DNA from: Saccharopolyspora soli
GTDB taxonomy: Bacteria > Actinomycetota > Actinomycetes > Mycobacteriales > Pseudonocardiaceae
Assembly (NCBI RefSeq): GCF_022678645.1
Contig: NZ_JALBWV010000031.1
Location: 32,201 to 96,200, forward strand
Length of the DNA: 64,000 nt
Direction of reading: 5' to 3'
Every line of letters starts with the position of its first letter. Positions within the stretch are counted from its first letter, which is position 1. The notes beneath the pieces were generated by a model. The model was not told where the DNA came from and ran no database searches. It saw only the letters and a list, made by a program, of their open reading frames with translations. Of the stretch, positions 33,559 through 43,442 are shown in pieces. The translations under genes were made by a program, and so were the position numbers.

Positions 33559-33761
33559 CTGTCTTCGTTCTTGTTTTTGAAGCGGCGCCAGCCGCTTAGC
33601 CCACGCTGTCAACTTGCACCGCCGCGGGTTCTCAGACGTCGTGTCGGGAGGACAGCCTCGACGTGGTGTATTGGACATACATGATGTCGGGGATCCCGGA
33701 CCGAGACGGCGTCTGAGGTTCCGCTACCCGCACCGCCACGCAAAACGAGCTTGGAAGACAG
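33559..33761 (+). repeat. Structured ~200-bp repeat, copy A
   Basis: Ends are CTGTCTTC and GAAGACAG, perfect 8-base terminal inverted repeats. Inside are a 5' hairpin AAGCGGC...GCCGCTT, an outer stem CTCAGACG (33631-33638) with CGTCTGAG (33710-33717), and a central hairpin around GACATACATGATGTCGGGG. A fragment, GGTAGCGGAACCTGAG, in opposite orientation lies just before it (33540-33555). It fills the gap between convergent cvnD and the helicase-associated gene. Confidence 0.85.
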
Positions 33762-33779
33762 GATTTAGGATTGGGAAGT

Positions 33780-36032
33780 TCAGTCCTCGACGAGGGCGAC
33801 GGACATTATGCGGTGCAGGGGGAAGTTGCCCAGTTCCTCGCTGCTGGTGTCGAAGCCCTGCAGGATGCCGCCGCCGACGCTCACCGGGCGCACCACGCGC
33901 TGGCTCCGCACTCCGTGCGTGTCGACGAACCCCAGCCACACGCTCCGGCGCTGCCGCGCCGCGTCGCGCAGCAGCTGCAGCGTCGCCTCGGCGCTCGGCC
34001 GCCCGCGCTCGGGGCTCACGGCGCTGCCGCGCCGCGCCGCCCCGGCCCGGTCCCCGGCTCGCAGCTGCGCCACCAGCTCGCCGAGCTGCTGCTCGCTCGG
34101 CGAGGCGATCGCCACCGGCTGCGCCGGGCGGCTCTTGCCGCGCACTCGCCGCCCGCTCTCCCGCAGGTCGAGCACGTTGCCGTCGGGGCCTTCGGCTACC
34201 GGCGCGAATCCGGCGGCGCGCAGTCCTTCGACCACGTCGGCCAGCGGCAGCGGGCTGATCAGCACCGTCGGTGCGATGCGGCGGAGTTCGAGTTCTTCGG
34301 TCTCGGGTTTGGCCATGATCTCGGCTAGCAGCAACGGGTCGTCGCAGCGCAGGAAGGCCGCGGCGGTGCCTGCCCGCAGCCGCCCGTGGCGGCGTGCGAC
34401 GTCGTCGATGAGGTAGGTCAGCGACTGGGGGATCGGCGTGCGGGAGCGGGTGCGGAACAGCGCGTGCAGGTCGTCGGCGGTGCGCCCGGTGTCCAGCGCT
34501 CGTCGGATGCTGCCGTCGCTGATCCGGTAGACGGTCGCGCTACCAGCGGATTCGACGTCCGCGACGAGTTTCATCTCGGTGGCGAGATCTGGTTCGAGGC
34601 GGCCAGGTGCGACGACGGTCAGATCGGCCTGCACCAGGACGTGGTCCAGCGGTTCGGGCAGCGCATCGGCGAGTTGCCGCGCCGCCTCGGCAGGTCCGTC
34701 CGCGAGCAGGGCGCGTCCGGCGGTGGTCAGTGCGTGCAGCGCGACGATGCCCAGCGTTGTCGCCTCGGCGAGGGCCCAGCGCACCAGGTCGTCGCGCAGC
34801 CGCCCGCCACGGCGCGGTGCGCGCCACCTGAGCACCGTGGCGACGTCGTCCGGTCGGGCGCCGTACCCGCCGGGTAATTCGTCGAGGTAGTCGAGGACGC
34901 GTCGGCGGTCCTTCGGCGCGAGCGGCCGACGCAGGTCTTCGGAAAGCGGGTTGAGCAGCCGCTCCTTCTCGTCGCGGGCGCCGATCAGGCCGGGCAGCCG
35001 GGGCAGGTCGAGCCAGGTCTGCGCCAGGGTCGCCCAGCGCTGTTCCGGCGGCGAGGCCAGCCAGGTGTCGGACTGGATGGTGGGCACCCACTGCGGTTCC
35101 GCGCCCTCGCTGTTGGCGACGAGGTTGGCCGCGACCGCGAGTTCCACGAGCAGGCCCAGTTGGTTCTCGTCGATCTCGACGGCCTTGGCGGTGCGGCGCA
35201 GATCGCGGACCCCGACGCCGCCGGAGCGCAGCACGTCAGGCGGCTCCTCGCCCCAGGACTGCAACAGAGCTTCGACGTGCCGCAGCATCTCCAGCGCCGC
35301 GCCGCCCGCAGTCTCGTCCACTGTGGACCGGCTGGGTTCGGTCAACTCGGGCAGCGGTTCGTCGGGCTCGACCGCGCCCATCGGCCGGTCGCCGCGCACG
35401 GCCAGCGCGAGCTGGCGCGGCAGCTCCACGGTCTCGGCATCGCGGCGCAGCAGCAGTCCCTTGGCGAGCAGCCGTTGCACCGGATTAGTCGCCCGCTCCA
35501 GCGGAACGTGCTTGGCCGCGTCCTTGGTGCGGCCGATCGGCGAGCCCTCGGCGAGCTTGGCGACGAGACGCTGCTCCGCCTCGTCGAGTTCGGCCAGCGC
35601 GGCTTTCGCCGCGGGTTCGGTCAGGTGCTCGGCCACTCGTCCGAGTCCGGCGGGGAAGGTCGGCAGCGCCTCCCGCACCGCCGACGGCACCGCGAGTTCG
35701 CCGTCGTCGCCCCAAACCAGCGCGAGATCGCGCAGCCGCGCGATGCAGCGGCGGACGCGCTCTGCGGTGACCTCGCGGCCGAGCAGTTCAGCGACGGCGA
35801 CCAGCGGCACCGGGGCCTCGTCGGCATCGAGCAGCACCAGGGCTTCGAGCGTGGCGAGGGTGAAGGAGTCGAGGTCCTCGCAGGCCCTCGCGACCGAGGA
35901 GCGCACCCCGACGCGCGTCGCCAGCACCGACGTGTCGGCTGGCGGCGGAGTCGCGAGGTCGGGCCGGGCGCGGAGCAGCGCGACGAGGGCTTCGTCGCTG
36001 CGCTCCCGCAGCCAGTCCGCGAGTGATGACAT
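33780..36032 (-). CDS. Helicase-associated XPB/Ssl2-N-like protein
   Basis: A 750-residue protein beginning MSSLADWLRERSDEALVALL, the family start. It has no ATPase motifs. A large helical N-terminal region of winged-helix type (about 1-330) precedes an XPB/Ssl2 N-terminal-like domain (about 430-600). The C-terminal 60 residues resemble a WYL-type fold (RRSVWLGFVDTHG, then the HRI end motif). It corresponds to the mycobacterial gene next to XPB (Rv0862c, from memory) and is probably a DNA-repair partner of XPB, here encoded at 12811. ATG 36032 is preceded by TATCGT with no ribosome site. An in-frame extension to 36338 is rejected because it reads through the palindrome at 36109. Confidence 0.85.
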   Translation of the reverse strand: MSSLADWLRERSDEALVALLRARPDLATPPPADTSVLATRVGVRSSVARACEDLDSFTLATLEALVLLDADEAPVPLVAVAELLGREVTAERVRRCIARLRDLALVWGDDGELAVPSAVREALPTFPAGLGRVAEHLTEPAAKAALAELDEAEQRLVAKLAEGSPIGRTKDAAKHVPLERATNPVQRLLAKGLLLRRDAETVELPRQLALAVRGDRPMGAVEPDEPLPELTEPSRSTVDETAGGAALEMLRHVEALLQSWGEEPPDVLRSGGVGVRDLRRTAKAVEIDENQLGLLVELAVAANLVANSEGAEPQWVPTIQSDTWLASPPEQRWATLAQTWLDLPRLPGLIGARDEKERLLNPLSEDLRRPLAPKDRRRVLDYLDELPGGYGARPDDVATVLRWRAPRRGGRLRDDLVRWALAEATTLGIVALHALTTAGRALLADGPAEAARQLADALPEPLDHVLVQADLTVVAPGRLEPDLATEMKLVADVESAGSATVYRISDGSIRRALDTGRTADDLHALFRTRSRTPIPQSLTYLIDDVARRHGRLRAGTAAAFLRCDDPLLLAEIMAKPETEELELRRIAPTVLISPLPLADVVEGLRAAGFAPVAEGPDGNVLDLRESGRRVRGKSRPAQPVAIASPSEQQLGELVAQLRAGDRAGAARRGSAVSPERGRPSAEATLQLLRDAARQRRSVWLGFVDTHGVRSQRVVRPVSVGGGILQGFDTSSEELGNFPLHRIMSVALVED

Positions 36033-36039
36033 CCCTGCC

Positions 36040-36045
36040 ACGATA
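36040..36045 (-). promoter_or_regulatory. -10 box TATCGT, leaderless start
   Basis: TATCGT on the minus strand lies 7 bases before ATG 36032, with no ribosome site. Confidence 0.45.
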
Positions 36046-36108
36046 CCCAGCCGCTGTCCGGTCATCGGCGGATGCGCGGACCGTTGTGCCGTGCGTGCGG
36101 TGGAACTT

Positions 36109-36128
36109 GCGATTTCGCGCGAAATCGC
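36109..36128. repeat. ATTTCGCG palindrome, copy 2 (20 bp, perfect)
   Basis: GCGATTTCGCGCGAAATCGC is a perfect inverted repeat in the spacer upstream of the helicase-associated gene. Confidence 0.7.
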
Positions 36129-36349
36129 CCTGGCGTTGAGTCCGCCCGGCCGCCTCGCGGAGCGATCCGGGGACTGGGGGTGCGAGTTGCGCGAGTGGCG
36201 GAAGAGGGCTGGTGCATCCCGATCTCCGGCGGCCGGTGAGAGATGCGTCGCAGCTGGCATGTTTCGCTGGACACCCTTGGGTGAGCTGGAGCTGCGCATC
36301 CGGCAAACTAGGAAATGGACCCGCAACCGCCAGCGCACAGGAGGACGAC

Positions 36350-36535
36350 GTGGCCGGTAAGACCAAAAAGGACCGCATTGACCCGTCTTGGCCGCAGGTC
36401 TCCGACGGCGATCACCCGGTGAGCGAGCTCCTGGCCGACAAGCAGGGCGCGCTGTCGCCGTTCGGGGACACCACCTTCCCGCTCGGGGAGGACGCCGTCC
36501 AGTACGTCCACCCGGTCACTCGCATCAACAAGTGA
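36350..36535 (+). CDS. Short conserved actinobacterial protein (61 aa)
   Basis: A 61-residue soluble protein starting VAGKTKKDRIDPSWPQVSD, with the central HPVSELLADKQGALSPFGD. GTG 36350 has CAGGAGG 6 bases upstream, better than any start in the longer open frame. A short gene of this kind sits between the helicase-associated gene and moaC in mycobacteria (from memory), and the same order here supports it as real. No function is known. Confidence 0.75.
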   Translation: MAGKTKKDRIDPSWPQVSDGDHPVSELLADKQGALSPFGDTTFPLGEDAVQYVHPVTRINK

Positions 36536-36828
36536 CCCGCCCGCAACGCCAATCCGCGCAGGTGGTCCGGTAATCACCCGGAGCGACCTGCGCGCGCGGC
36601 AGCGGGGCTCGGATACCGATTGTCAAGGGAAACCGGTCAGTAACCGGACCGGGCGTCGCTCACACTCTGGAAAGTTTTAGGCTTTTTCGTGTTGGGTGAA
36701 GTTCCGGTCGCTTAATGGGCCCGCAGGGCTTGCATCCCGGATGAGCGATCTGGTGCGACGGCCTGCTCGGGCCGCCGGTGAACGGCACCCGCCAAGTCCA
36801 TAGCCGATCCGCTCGACAGAGGTGTGCC

Positions 36829-38283
36829 ATGCCGGTTCCAGGTCCGGGTTACTCGATCACCGTTCGCGTCGAGGCGCCGCCGTCGACGACCGCGGCCGGA
36901 GACTTGACCAGCGCGATCGGTCGCGCGGGCGGGGTCATCACGGCGTTCGACGTCGTCGAGTCGCACGCCGACCGCATCGTCGTCGACATCACCTGCAACG
37001 CGCTGTCCGCCGACCACGCCAACGACCTCGCCGAGATCCTGAGCACGCTGCCCGGTGTTCGGGTGCGCAAGATCTCCGACCGGACCTTCCTGGTGCACCT
37101 CGGTGGCAAGATCGAGGTCACCCCGCGCGTCGCGCTCAACAACCGCGACGACCTCTCCCGCGCCTACACGCCCGGGGTGGCCCGGGTGTGCACCGCGATC
37201 GCGGAGAACCCGGAGGACGCCCGGCGGCTGACCGTCAAGCGCAACGCGGTCGCGGTGGTCACCGACGGCTCCGCGGTGCTCGGACTGGGCAACATCGGCC
37301 CCGAGGCCGCGTTGCCGGTCATGGAGGGCAAGGCCGCGCTGTTCAAGAAGTTCGCCGGGGTCAACGCCTGGCCGGTCTGCCTGGACACCCAGGACACCGA
37401 GGAGATCATTCGCGCCGTCGAGCTGATCGCCCCGGTCTACGGCGGCATCAACCTGGAGGACATCGCCGCGCCGCGCTGCTTCGAGATCGAGGCGCGACTG
37501 CGGGAGAAGCTGAACATCCCGGTCTTCCACGACGACCAGCACGGCACCGCGGTCGTCGTGCTCGGTGCGCTGCGCAACGCGCTGCGCGTGGTGGGCAAGG
37601 ACATCTCCGAGTGCCGCATCGTGGTGTGCGGGGTCGGCGCCGCTGGTTCGGCCATCATCCGGTTGCTGCAGCACAAGAAACCGGCCGACATCATCGCGGT
37701 CGACATCGACGGCATCGTCCACACCGGACGCGGCGACACCGACCCGAACCTGCAGTCCATCGCGGCGGGCACCAACTCCGACGGCCGCACCGGCACGCTC
37801 TCCGACGCGGTCCGCGAGGCGGACGTGTTCATCGGGGTGTCCGCGCCGAACCTGCTGACCGCCGACGACGTGGCGGCCATGAACTCCGACGCGATCGTCT
37901 TCGCGCTGGCCAACCCGGACCCGGAGATCGACCCGCTGGAGGCGCAGAAGCACGCCACCGTCGTCGCCACCGGCCGCAGCGATTACCCGAACCAGATCAA
38001 CAACGTGCTGGCCTTCCCAGGTGTCTTCCGCGGCCTGCTGGACGCGCACGCGCACCAGATCACCGACGAAATGATGATCGCGGCGTCGAACGCCATCGCC
38101 GACGTCGTCGACGGAGAGCGGCTCAACGCGTCGTTCATCGTGCCGAGCGTGTTCGACTCGGCGGTGGCCCCAGCGGTAGCCGAAGCGGTGAAGAAGGCCG
38201 TGCTCGCCTCCCGAGGAACCGACCCGGCACCCCGCGGCGGGTCCTCCCTCCCCTGGGCAATGGCCGAGGACATCGAGTACTGA
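36829..38283 (+). CDS. NAD-dependent malic enzyme with N-terminal ACT domain
   Basis: A 484-residue enzyme converting malate to pyruvate and CO2. The ACT domain (about 1-85: [22 protein letters not shown]) is a likely amino-acid or effector sensor. The malic core has the substrate tyrosine in [13 protein letters not shown], the metal site in [10 protein letters not shown] and the nucleotide loop [13 protein letters not shown]. Length fits the ACT-containing actinobacterial group, shorter than ~550-residue malic enzymes. AGAGG precedes ATG 36829; the ORF extension to 36778 lacks a site. A 46-bp palindrome follows. Confidence 0.92.
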   Translation: MPVPGPGYSITVRVEAPPSTTAAGDLTSAIGRAGGVITAFDVVESHADRIVVDITCNALSADHANDLAEILSTLPGVRVRKISDRTFLVHLGGKIEVTPRVALNNRDDLSRAYTPGVARVCTAIAENPEDARRLTVKRNAVAVVTDGSAVLGLGNIGPEAALPVMEGKAALFKKFAGVNAWPVCLDTQDTEEIIRAVELIAPVYGGINLEDIAAPRCFEIEARLREKLNIPVFHDDQHGTAVVVLGALRNALRVVGKDISECRIVVCGVGAAGSAIIRLLQHKKPADIIAVDIDGIVHTGRGDTDPNLQSIAAGTNSDGRTGTLSDAVREADVFIGVSAPNLLTADDVAAMNSDAIVFALANPDPEIDPLEAQKHATVVATGRSDYPNQINNVLAFPGVFRGLLDAHAHQITDEMMIAASNAIADVVDGERLNASFIVPSVFDSAVAPAVAEAVKKAVLASRGTDPAPRGGSSLPWAMAEDIEY

Positions 38284-38319
38284 CCTTCTTGGCGGGCGCT
38301 CGGGTTGGCGTGCGTGGTG

Positions 38320-38365
38320 GTCGTGAGTGGTTCGTTGGGTTGGAACCCGCGCTTTCACTCACGAC
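38320..38365. repeat. 46-bp palindromic element, copy 3
   Basis: GTCGTGAGTG-N26-CACTCACGAC, 37 bases after the malic enzyme stop, with an inner GGGTTGGAACCC pairing. It separates malic enzyme from moaC on the same strand. Confidence 0.8.
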
Positions 38366-38410
38366 TCCCAGGCGAACTCCACGCAAGACGAGTTCGGCAC
38401 ACGAGCCAAG

Positions 38411-38416
38411 TAGGCT
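38411..38416 (+). promoter_or_regulatory. -10 box TAGGCT, leaderless moaC start
   Basis: TAGGCT ends 6 bases before ATG 38423. It shows that moaC has its own promoter just after the 46-bp element. Confidence 0.5.
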
Positions 38417-38422
38417 CGGGGC

Positions 38423-38902
38423 ATGGCGCAGGACGAGCTCACCCATGTTGATGCGGCGGGCGCCGCTCGCATGGTCGACGTCTCCGACAAGGAGCCCACC
38501 GCCCGCACCGCGGTTGCCAGTGGCGTCGTGCGCACGACCGCCGAGGTGATCGCCTTGCTGCGCCGCGACGGGCTGCCGAAGGGCGATGCGATCGCCACCG
38601 CGCGGATCGCCGGGATCATGGCCGCCAAGCGGACCCCGGATCTCATCCCGCTGTGCCACCCGATCGCGATCTCCAGCGCCAAGGTCGATCTCGAACTCGG
38701 CGAGGCGGAGGTGCGGATCACCGCGACGGTGCGGACCACCGACCGCACCGGCGTCGAGATGGAGGCGCTCACCTCGGTCGCCGGAGCCGGTCTGGCGTTG
38801 CACGACATGATCAAAGCGGTCGATCCGGCCGCCGTGCTCGACGCGGTCCGGGTGGAGCGCAAGGAGGGCGGCAAGACCGGCACCTGGACGCGCGACGGAT
38901 GA
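38423..38902 (+). CDS. moaC: Cyclic pyranopterin monophosphate synthase MoaC
   Basis: MoaC converts the MoaA product to cyclic pyranopterin monophosphate, the first stable molybdopterin precursor. The 159-residue protein has the MVDVSDKEPTARTAVASG start, LIPLCHPI, and the catalytic block GVEMEALTSVAGAGLALHDMIKAVD. Length is standard. The mog-moaE fusion follows in the same direction, about 106 bases downstream. Confidence 0.96.
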   Translation: MAQDELTHVDAAGAARMVDVSDKEPTARTAVASGVVRTTAEVIALLRRDGLPKGDAIATARIAGIMAAKRTPDLIPLCHPIAISSAKVDLELGEAEVRITATVRTTDRTGVEMEALTSVAGAGLALHDMIKAVDPAAVLDAVRVERKEGGKTGTWTRDG

Positions 38903-39008
38903 AACCCGGTCGATTTCGACGTTGCTTGAGGTGATGTCGGCGGCGCGCGGAAGATGATTCCGCGGCGGCCGGATCCGGATGGGGCGCGCAACAAACAGGA
39001 GGACTTCC

Positions 39009-39923
39009 ATGACGAGGACAGCGCGAGTGGTCGCCGCGTCCAACCGCGCTGCGGCCGGGGTGTACCCGGATCGGACCGGTCCGGTGATCGTCGAGTGGCT
39101 GCGCGGGCGCGGCTACGAAGTACCCGACCCCGTCGTGGTGCCCGACGGCGATCCGGTGGGGGTGGAACTGCGCCGCGCGGTCAGCGACGGTGCGGACGTC
39201 GTGATCACCACGGGCGGCACCGGGATCAGCCCGACGGACCGCACGCCCGAGGTCACGGCGGCAGTGCTGGACTACCCGATTCCGGGACTGGCCGAGGCGA
39301 TCCGTTCGGCGGGCCTGCCGGAGGTGCCGACGGCGGTGCTCTCCCGCGGGCTCGCCGGGGTCAGCGGTCGGACGTTGATCGTGAACCTGCCGGGTTCGCG
39401 TGGTGGCGTGCAGGACGGCCTCGGCGTGCTGGACGGAGTCCTGGACCACGCCATCGACCAGCTGCAAGGCGGTGATCACGCCGCGCCGAGCCGGGCGGCG
39501 GCCGACGTGCTGCGGGCCGACGTGACAGAGCAGGTGATCGACGTCGAGGATCTGGCCCGGTCGGTCGAGCACCGCGCGGCCGGTGCCGTGGTGACCTTCG
39601 GCGGGGTGGTCCGCGACCACGACGGCGGACGCGGGGTCCGCGAGCTCGAATACGTCGGGCACCCCAGCGCGTCCGAGGTGATCGCCGAAGTCGCCCAGGA
39701 CATCGCGGGCCGCTTCGAAGGCGTCCGCGCGATCGCGGCGTCGCACCGCATCGGCGTGCTCAAGATCGGGGACGTGGCCCTGGGCTGCGCGGTGGCGGCG
39801 GAGCACCGCAAACAAGCGTTCACCGCCTGCGCGGAACTGGTCGACGAGGTGAAGCGCCGCCTACCGATCTGGAAGCGCCAAGTCTTCGAGGACAACACCG
39901 AAGAATGGGTCAACTGCCCCTGA
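39009..39923 (+). CDS. Fused MogA/MoaB-like and MoaE protein
   Basis: A 304-residue two-domain protein. Residues 1-155 are a MogA/MoaB-type domain (ITTGGTGISPTDRTPEV, VNLPGSRGGVQDGL) that adenylates molybdopterin. Residues about 170-304 are MoaE, the large molybdopterin synthase subunit (AVVTFGGVVRDHDGG, ASHRIGVLKIGDVALG, catalytic-lysine region WKRQVFE). The domains read through with no frameshift. In mycobacteria they are separate adjacent genes (mog, moaE2, from memory). ACAGGAGG lies 6 bases before ATG 39009. Fusion would link sulphur insertion to the next step. Confidence 0.93.
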   Translation: MTRTARVVAASNRAAAGVYPDRTGPVIVEWLRGRGYEVPDPVVVPDGDPVGVELRRAVSDGADVVITTGGTGISPTDRTPEVTAAVLDYPIPGLAEAIRSAGLPEVPTAVLSRGLAGVSGRTLIVNLPGSRGGVQDGLGVLDGVLDHAIDQLQGGDHAAPSRAAADVLRADVTEQVIDVEDLARSVEHRAAGAVVTFGGVVRDHDGGRGVRELEYVGHPSASEVIAEVAQDIAGRFEGVRAIAASHRIGVLKIGDVALGCAVAAEHRKQAFTACAELVDEVKRRLPIWKRQVFEDNTEEWVNCP

Positions 39924-39943
39924 CCCACCGCGTTCGGGTGCGG

Positions 39944-39993
39944 AGTGAAGGGCACCTTTGACCGGCATAGTCGGTCAAGGTGCCCTTCACTCG
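39944..39993. terminator. Bidirectional hairpin, GTGAAGGGCACC type
   Basis: GAGTGAAGGGCACCTTTGACC pairs with GGTCAAGGTGCCCTTCACTC (one bulged T) between the convergent mog-moaE and TetR genes. The core matches the hairpin at 10750. Confidence 0.8.
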
Positions 39994-40053
39994 GACCTCA
40001 TCGGGTGGTGACGTGAGATCACGGGCAGGTGCCGAACCGCTTGGGGCGGTTGG

Positions 40054-40656
40054 TCATCGCGGGCGGAAGGCGCGGAGGGCGGTTTCGACCAGGGCGTCGG
40101 CGAAGGCGTCGTCGAGCGGACCGGAGCGCAGCAGCCAGCGCTGGGTCAGCGGCGCGTACAGGACGTCGAGGAAGAGGTCCAGGTCGGCGTCGGCCGCTAG
40201 TTGCCCGGCTCGCTGGGCGCTGCGCAGTCGTTGCTTCTTCGCCTCGGTCATCGGCGCGGCCATCTTCTCCCGGTAGGCCGCGGCGAGTTCGCGATCGTTG
40301 ATGATCTCGGTGTTGAGCGCCCGGATCGGCTTCTCGAACTCGGGATCGGCGAACTCGGCGGCCGTCGCGCGCAACACCGTCTTGAGATCGGCCTCGATGT
40401 CGCCGGTGTCCGGTAGCACGATGCCTGCGCCGTCCGCCTGCTCGCTGAGCGCCAGCAGCGAGTCGAACACGACCGCACCTTTCGACGGCCACCAGCGGTA
40501 GATGGTCTGCTTGCCGACCCCAGCGCGGGCGGCGATGGCCTCGATGGTCAGCTTGCCGTAGCCGATCTCGCCGATGAGTTCACGTGCCGCCGTGAGGATT
40601 GCCGTCCGGGATCGTTCGCTGCGGCGGCTGGCATCGGGTGCTTTGCGTTCGGCCAT
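40054..40656 (-). CDS. TetR-family repressor
   Basis: A 200-residue TetR protein with HTH LTIEAIAARAGVGKQTIYRWWPSK (about 36-59) and a TetR C-terminal domain with AEFADPEFEKPIRAL. It is divergent from an SDR gene, and two AGACG-N3-CGTCT sites sit in the 110-base gap, one over its own promoter, so it probably represses both genes. The start is leaderless (TATGTT 6 bases upstream). The ligand is unknown. Confidence 0.92.
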   Translation of the reverse strand: MAERKAPDASRRSERSRTAILTAARELIGEIGYGKLTIEAIAARAGVGKQTIYRWWPSKGAVVFDSLLALSEQADGAGIVLPDTGDIEADLKTVLRATAAEFADPEFEKPIRALNTEIINDRELAAAYREKMAAPMTEAKKQRLRSAQRAGQLAADADLDLFLDVLYAPLTQRWLLRSGPLDDAFADALVETALRAFRPR

Positions 40657-40662
40657 GCCACC

Positions 40663-40668
40663 AACATA
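40663..40668 (-). promoter_or_regulatory. -10 box TATGTT, leaderless TetR start
   Basis: TATGTT on the minus strand lies 6 bases before ATG 40656. The operator at 40679 covers the spacer and -35 zone. Confidence 0.5.
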
Positions 40669-40678
40669 CCGCGAGACG

Positions 40679-40691
40679 AGACGATCCGTCT
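40679..40691. promoter_or_regulatory. Candidate TetR operator 1
   Basis: AGACG-ATC-CGTCT, overlapping the first base of a TTGACA -35 box (40691-40696) for the SDR gene. Confidence 0.6.
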
Positions 40692-40732
40692 TGACATTAG
40701 CCCGGTTCGGCGTCCATGCTGAACGCTAGACA

Positions 40733-40745
40733 AGACGGAACGTCT
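40733..40745. promoter_or_regulatory. Candidate TetR operator 2
   Basis: AGACG-GAA-CGTCT lies downstream of the SDR promoter. The wider 19-base blocks of the two sites are inverted copies of each other with one mismatch. Confidence 0.6.
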
Positions 40746-40766
40746 CGTCTTTGGAGAGGAGTTCGC

Positions 40767-41579
40767 ATGACCCGAACTTGGTTCATCACCGGTGCGTCGC
40801 GTGGCCTGGGGCGAGCGTTCACCGAGGCCGCGCTGGCCGCCGGAGATCAGGTCGTCGGCGTCGCTCGCGACGTCGCGCCGCTGGACGGGCTCGTCGCCGC
40901 CAGCGCTGGCCGCCTGGTCGCCTTCCCGCTCGACGTCGCGGACCGCGCTGCGGTGTTCGCCGGTATGCAGCGCGCATCCGCCGCGTTCGGGCGGCTGGAC
41001 GTCGTGGTCAACAACGCTGGCGGGGTGCTGCTCGGGATGGTCGAAGAGGTCACCGAGCAACAGGCCCGCGCACACCTGGACACCAACTTCTTCGGTGCGT
41101 TGTGGGTCAGCCAGGCGGTCGTCCCGCAGTTGCGGGAGCAGGGTTGCGGGCACGTCCTGCAAGTCTCGTCGATGGGGTCGGCCGGGGGCTTCGCCGCGAC
41201 CGGGCTGTACAGCGCGGGCAAAGCGGCGCTCGACGCGATGAGCGAGGCGCTGGCGATGGAGGTCGAGCGGTTCGGCATCAAGGTGACGATCCTGCAGCCG
41301 GGTGGCTACGAGACCGACCTGTTCACCAGCGGGCTGACCCAGACCGCCGAGATCGCGGACTACGCCCCGTTGCGCGAGTGGCTGGCCGGGCTGTGGAGCG
41401 AATCCGAGGACTTCGACCCCGCGCTGGCCGCCGAGGTGGTGCTGCAGGTGGCGAACATGGCCGAGCCGCCGAAGCGGCTGATCCTGGGCGGTGCGGCCTA
41501 CGACATGGTCGAGCAGCTGACCCGGACCAGGACAGCGGAACTGGCCAAGTGGGAATCCTTGAGCAAGCAGGCCGACTGA
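40767..41579 (+). CDS. Short-chain dehydrogenase/reductase
   Basis: A 270-residue classical SDR with TGASRGLGRA (cofactor loop), NNAG, the catalytic serine region QVSSMGSAGG and YSAGK. A basic residue after the glycine motif (ARD at strand 2) suggests NADP. GGAGAGGAG precedes ATG 40767; the frame upstream to 40716 has no site. It is controlled by the divergent TetR gene by inference from the shared operators. Substrate is unknown. Confidence 0.92.
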   Translation: MTRTWFITGASRGLGRAFTEAALAAGDQVVGVARDVAPLDGLVAASAGRLVAFPLDVADRAAVFAGMQRASAAFGRLDVVVNNAGGVLLGMVEEVTEQQARAHLDTNFFGALWVSQAVVPQLREQGCGHVLQVSSMGSAGGFAATGLYSAGKAALDAMSEALAMEVERFGIKVTILQPGGYETDLFTSGLTQTAEIADYAPLREWLAGLWSESEDFDPALAAEVVLQVANMAEPPKRLILGGAAYDMVEQLTRTRTAELAKWESLSKQAD

Positions 41580-41695
41580 CAGATCCCGCGGAGGGCGGTT
41601 TCGAAGGACTTGCCAGCACCTACCGCCAGGCAAGCGGCGAAGCCGCTTTCAACGGTGAACCGCCACGGGCGTTCGCGCGCTTTCCAAGGCAAAAC

Positions 41696-41730
41696 GGGAC
41701 CCCACCGCTGGGGGCGTGCGGTGGGGTCCC
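41696..41730. terminator. Bidirectional hairpin terminator
   Basis: GGGACCCCACCGC pairs perfectly with GCGGTGGGGTCCC over a 9-base loop, between convergent SDR and rpf genes. Confidence 0.85.
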
Positions 41731-41805
41731 GAGAGGTGCGGAGCACGTGCCGTGTCGGGGGTACGACACGTACTCCTTGCCGACCGGACTAGCTGGTCGA
41801 CCAAA

Positions 41806-43144
<1,339 letters not shown>

Positions 43145-43438
43145 TCAGCCGCCCGCGAACGGCGGGAGGACGTCCAAGGTGGCGTCGTCGGCGACCTCGA
43201 CGCCGCGGTCCCGGACCGCGACCCCGTCGAGCAGGAAACTGCAGGCTGGCAGCACCTTCGTCAGCTTCTCGTCGTGCAGGTTCAACGCTGCGGCGATGAC
43301 GTCCGAGACGGTCACGGCCCGGCCGCCCGGCCGCGGGATGCGCACCGTCTCCTCCTGCACTCCGGCAGCCGCGCGGGCCCCGGCGAAGTACCGGACCCGC
43401 ACCGCCACCGTCTTGATCTGTTCTGGCGGAGCCGTCAT
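43145..43438 (-). CDS. moaD: Molybdopterin synthase small subunit MoaD
   Basis: A 97-residue ubiquitin-fold protein ending in the required Gly-Gly (LPPFAGG), which is thiocarboxylated to donate sulphur to molybdopterin. VRVRYFAGARAAAGVQEE is the typical first strand and turn. Start ATG 43438 lies 4 bases after the moaA stop; the longer frame from 43459 would overlap moaA. Its partner MoaE is in the fusion protein at 39009. Confidence 0.93.
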   Translation of the reverse strand: MTAPPEQIKTVAVRVRYFAGARAAAGVQEETVRIPRPGGRAVTVSDVIAAALNLHDEKLTKVLPACSFLLDGVAVRDRGVEVADDATLDVLPPFAGG

Positions 43439-43442
43439 CCGC

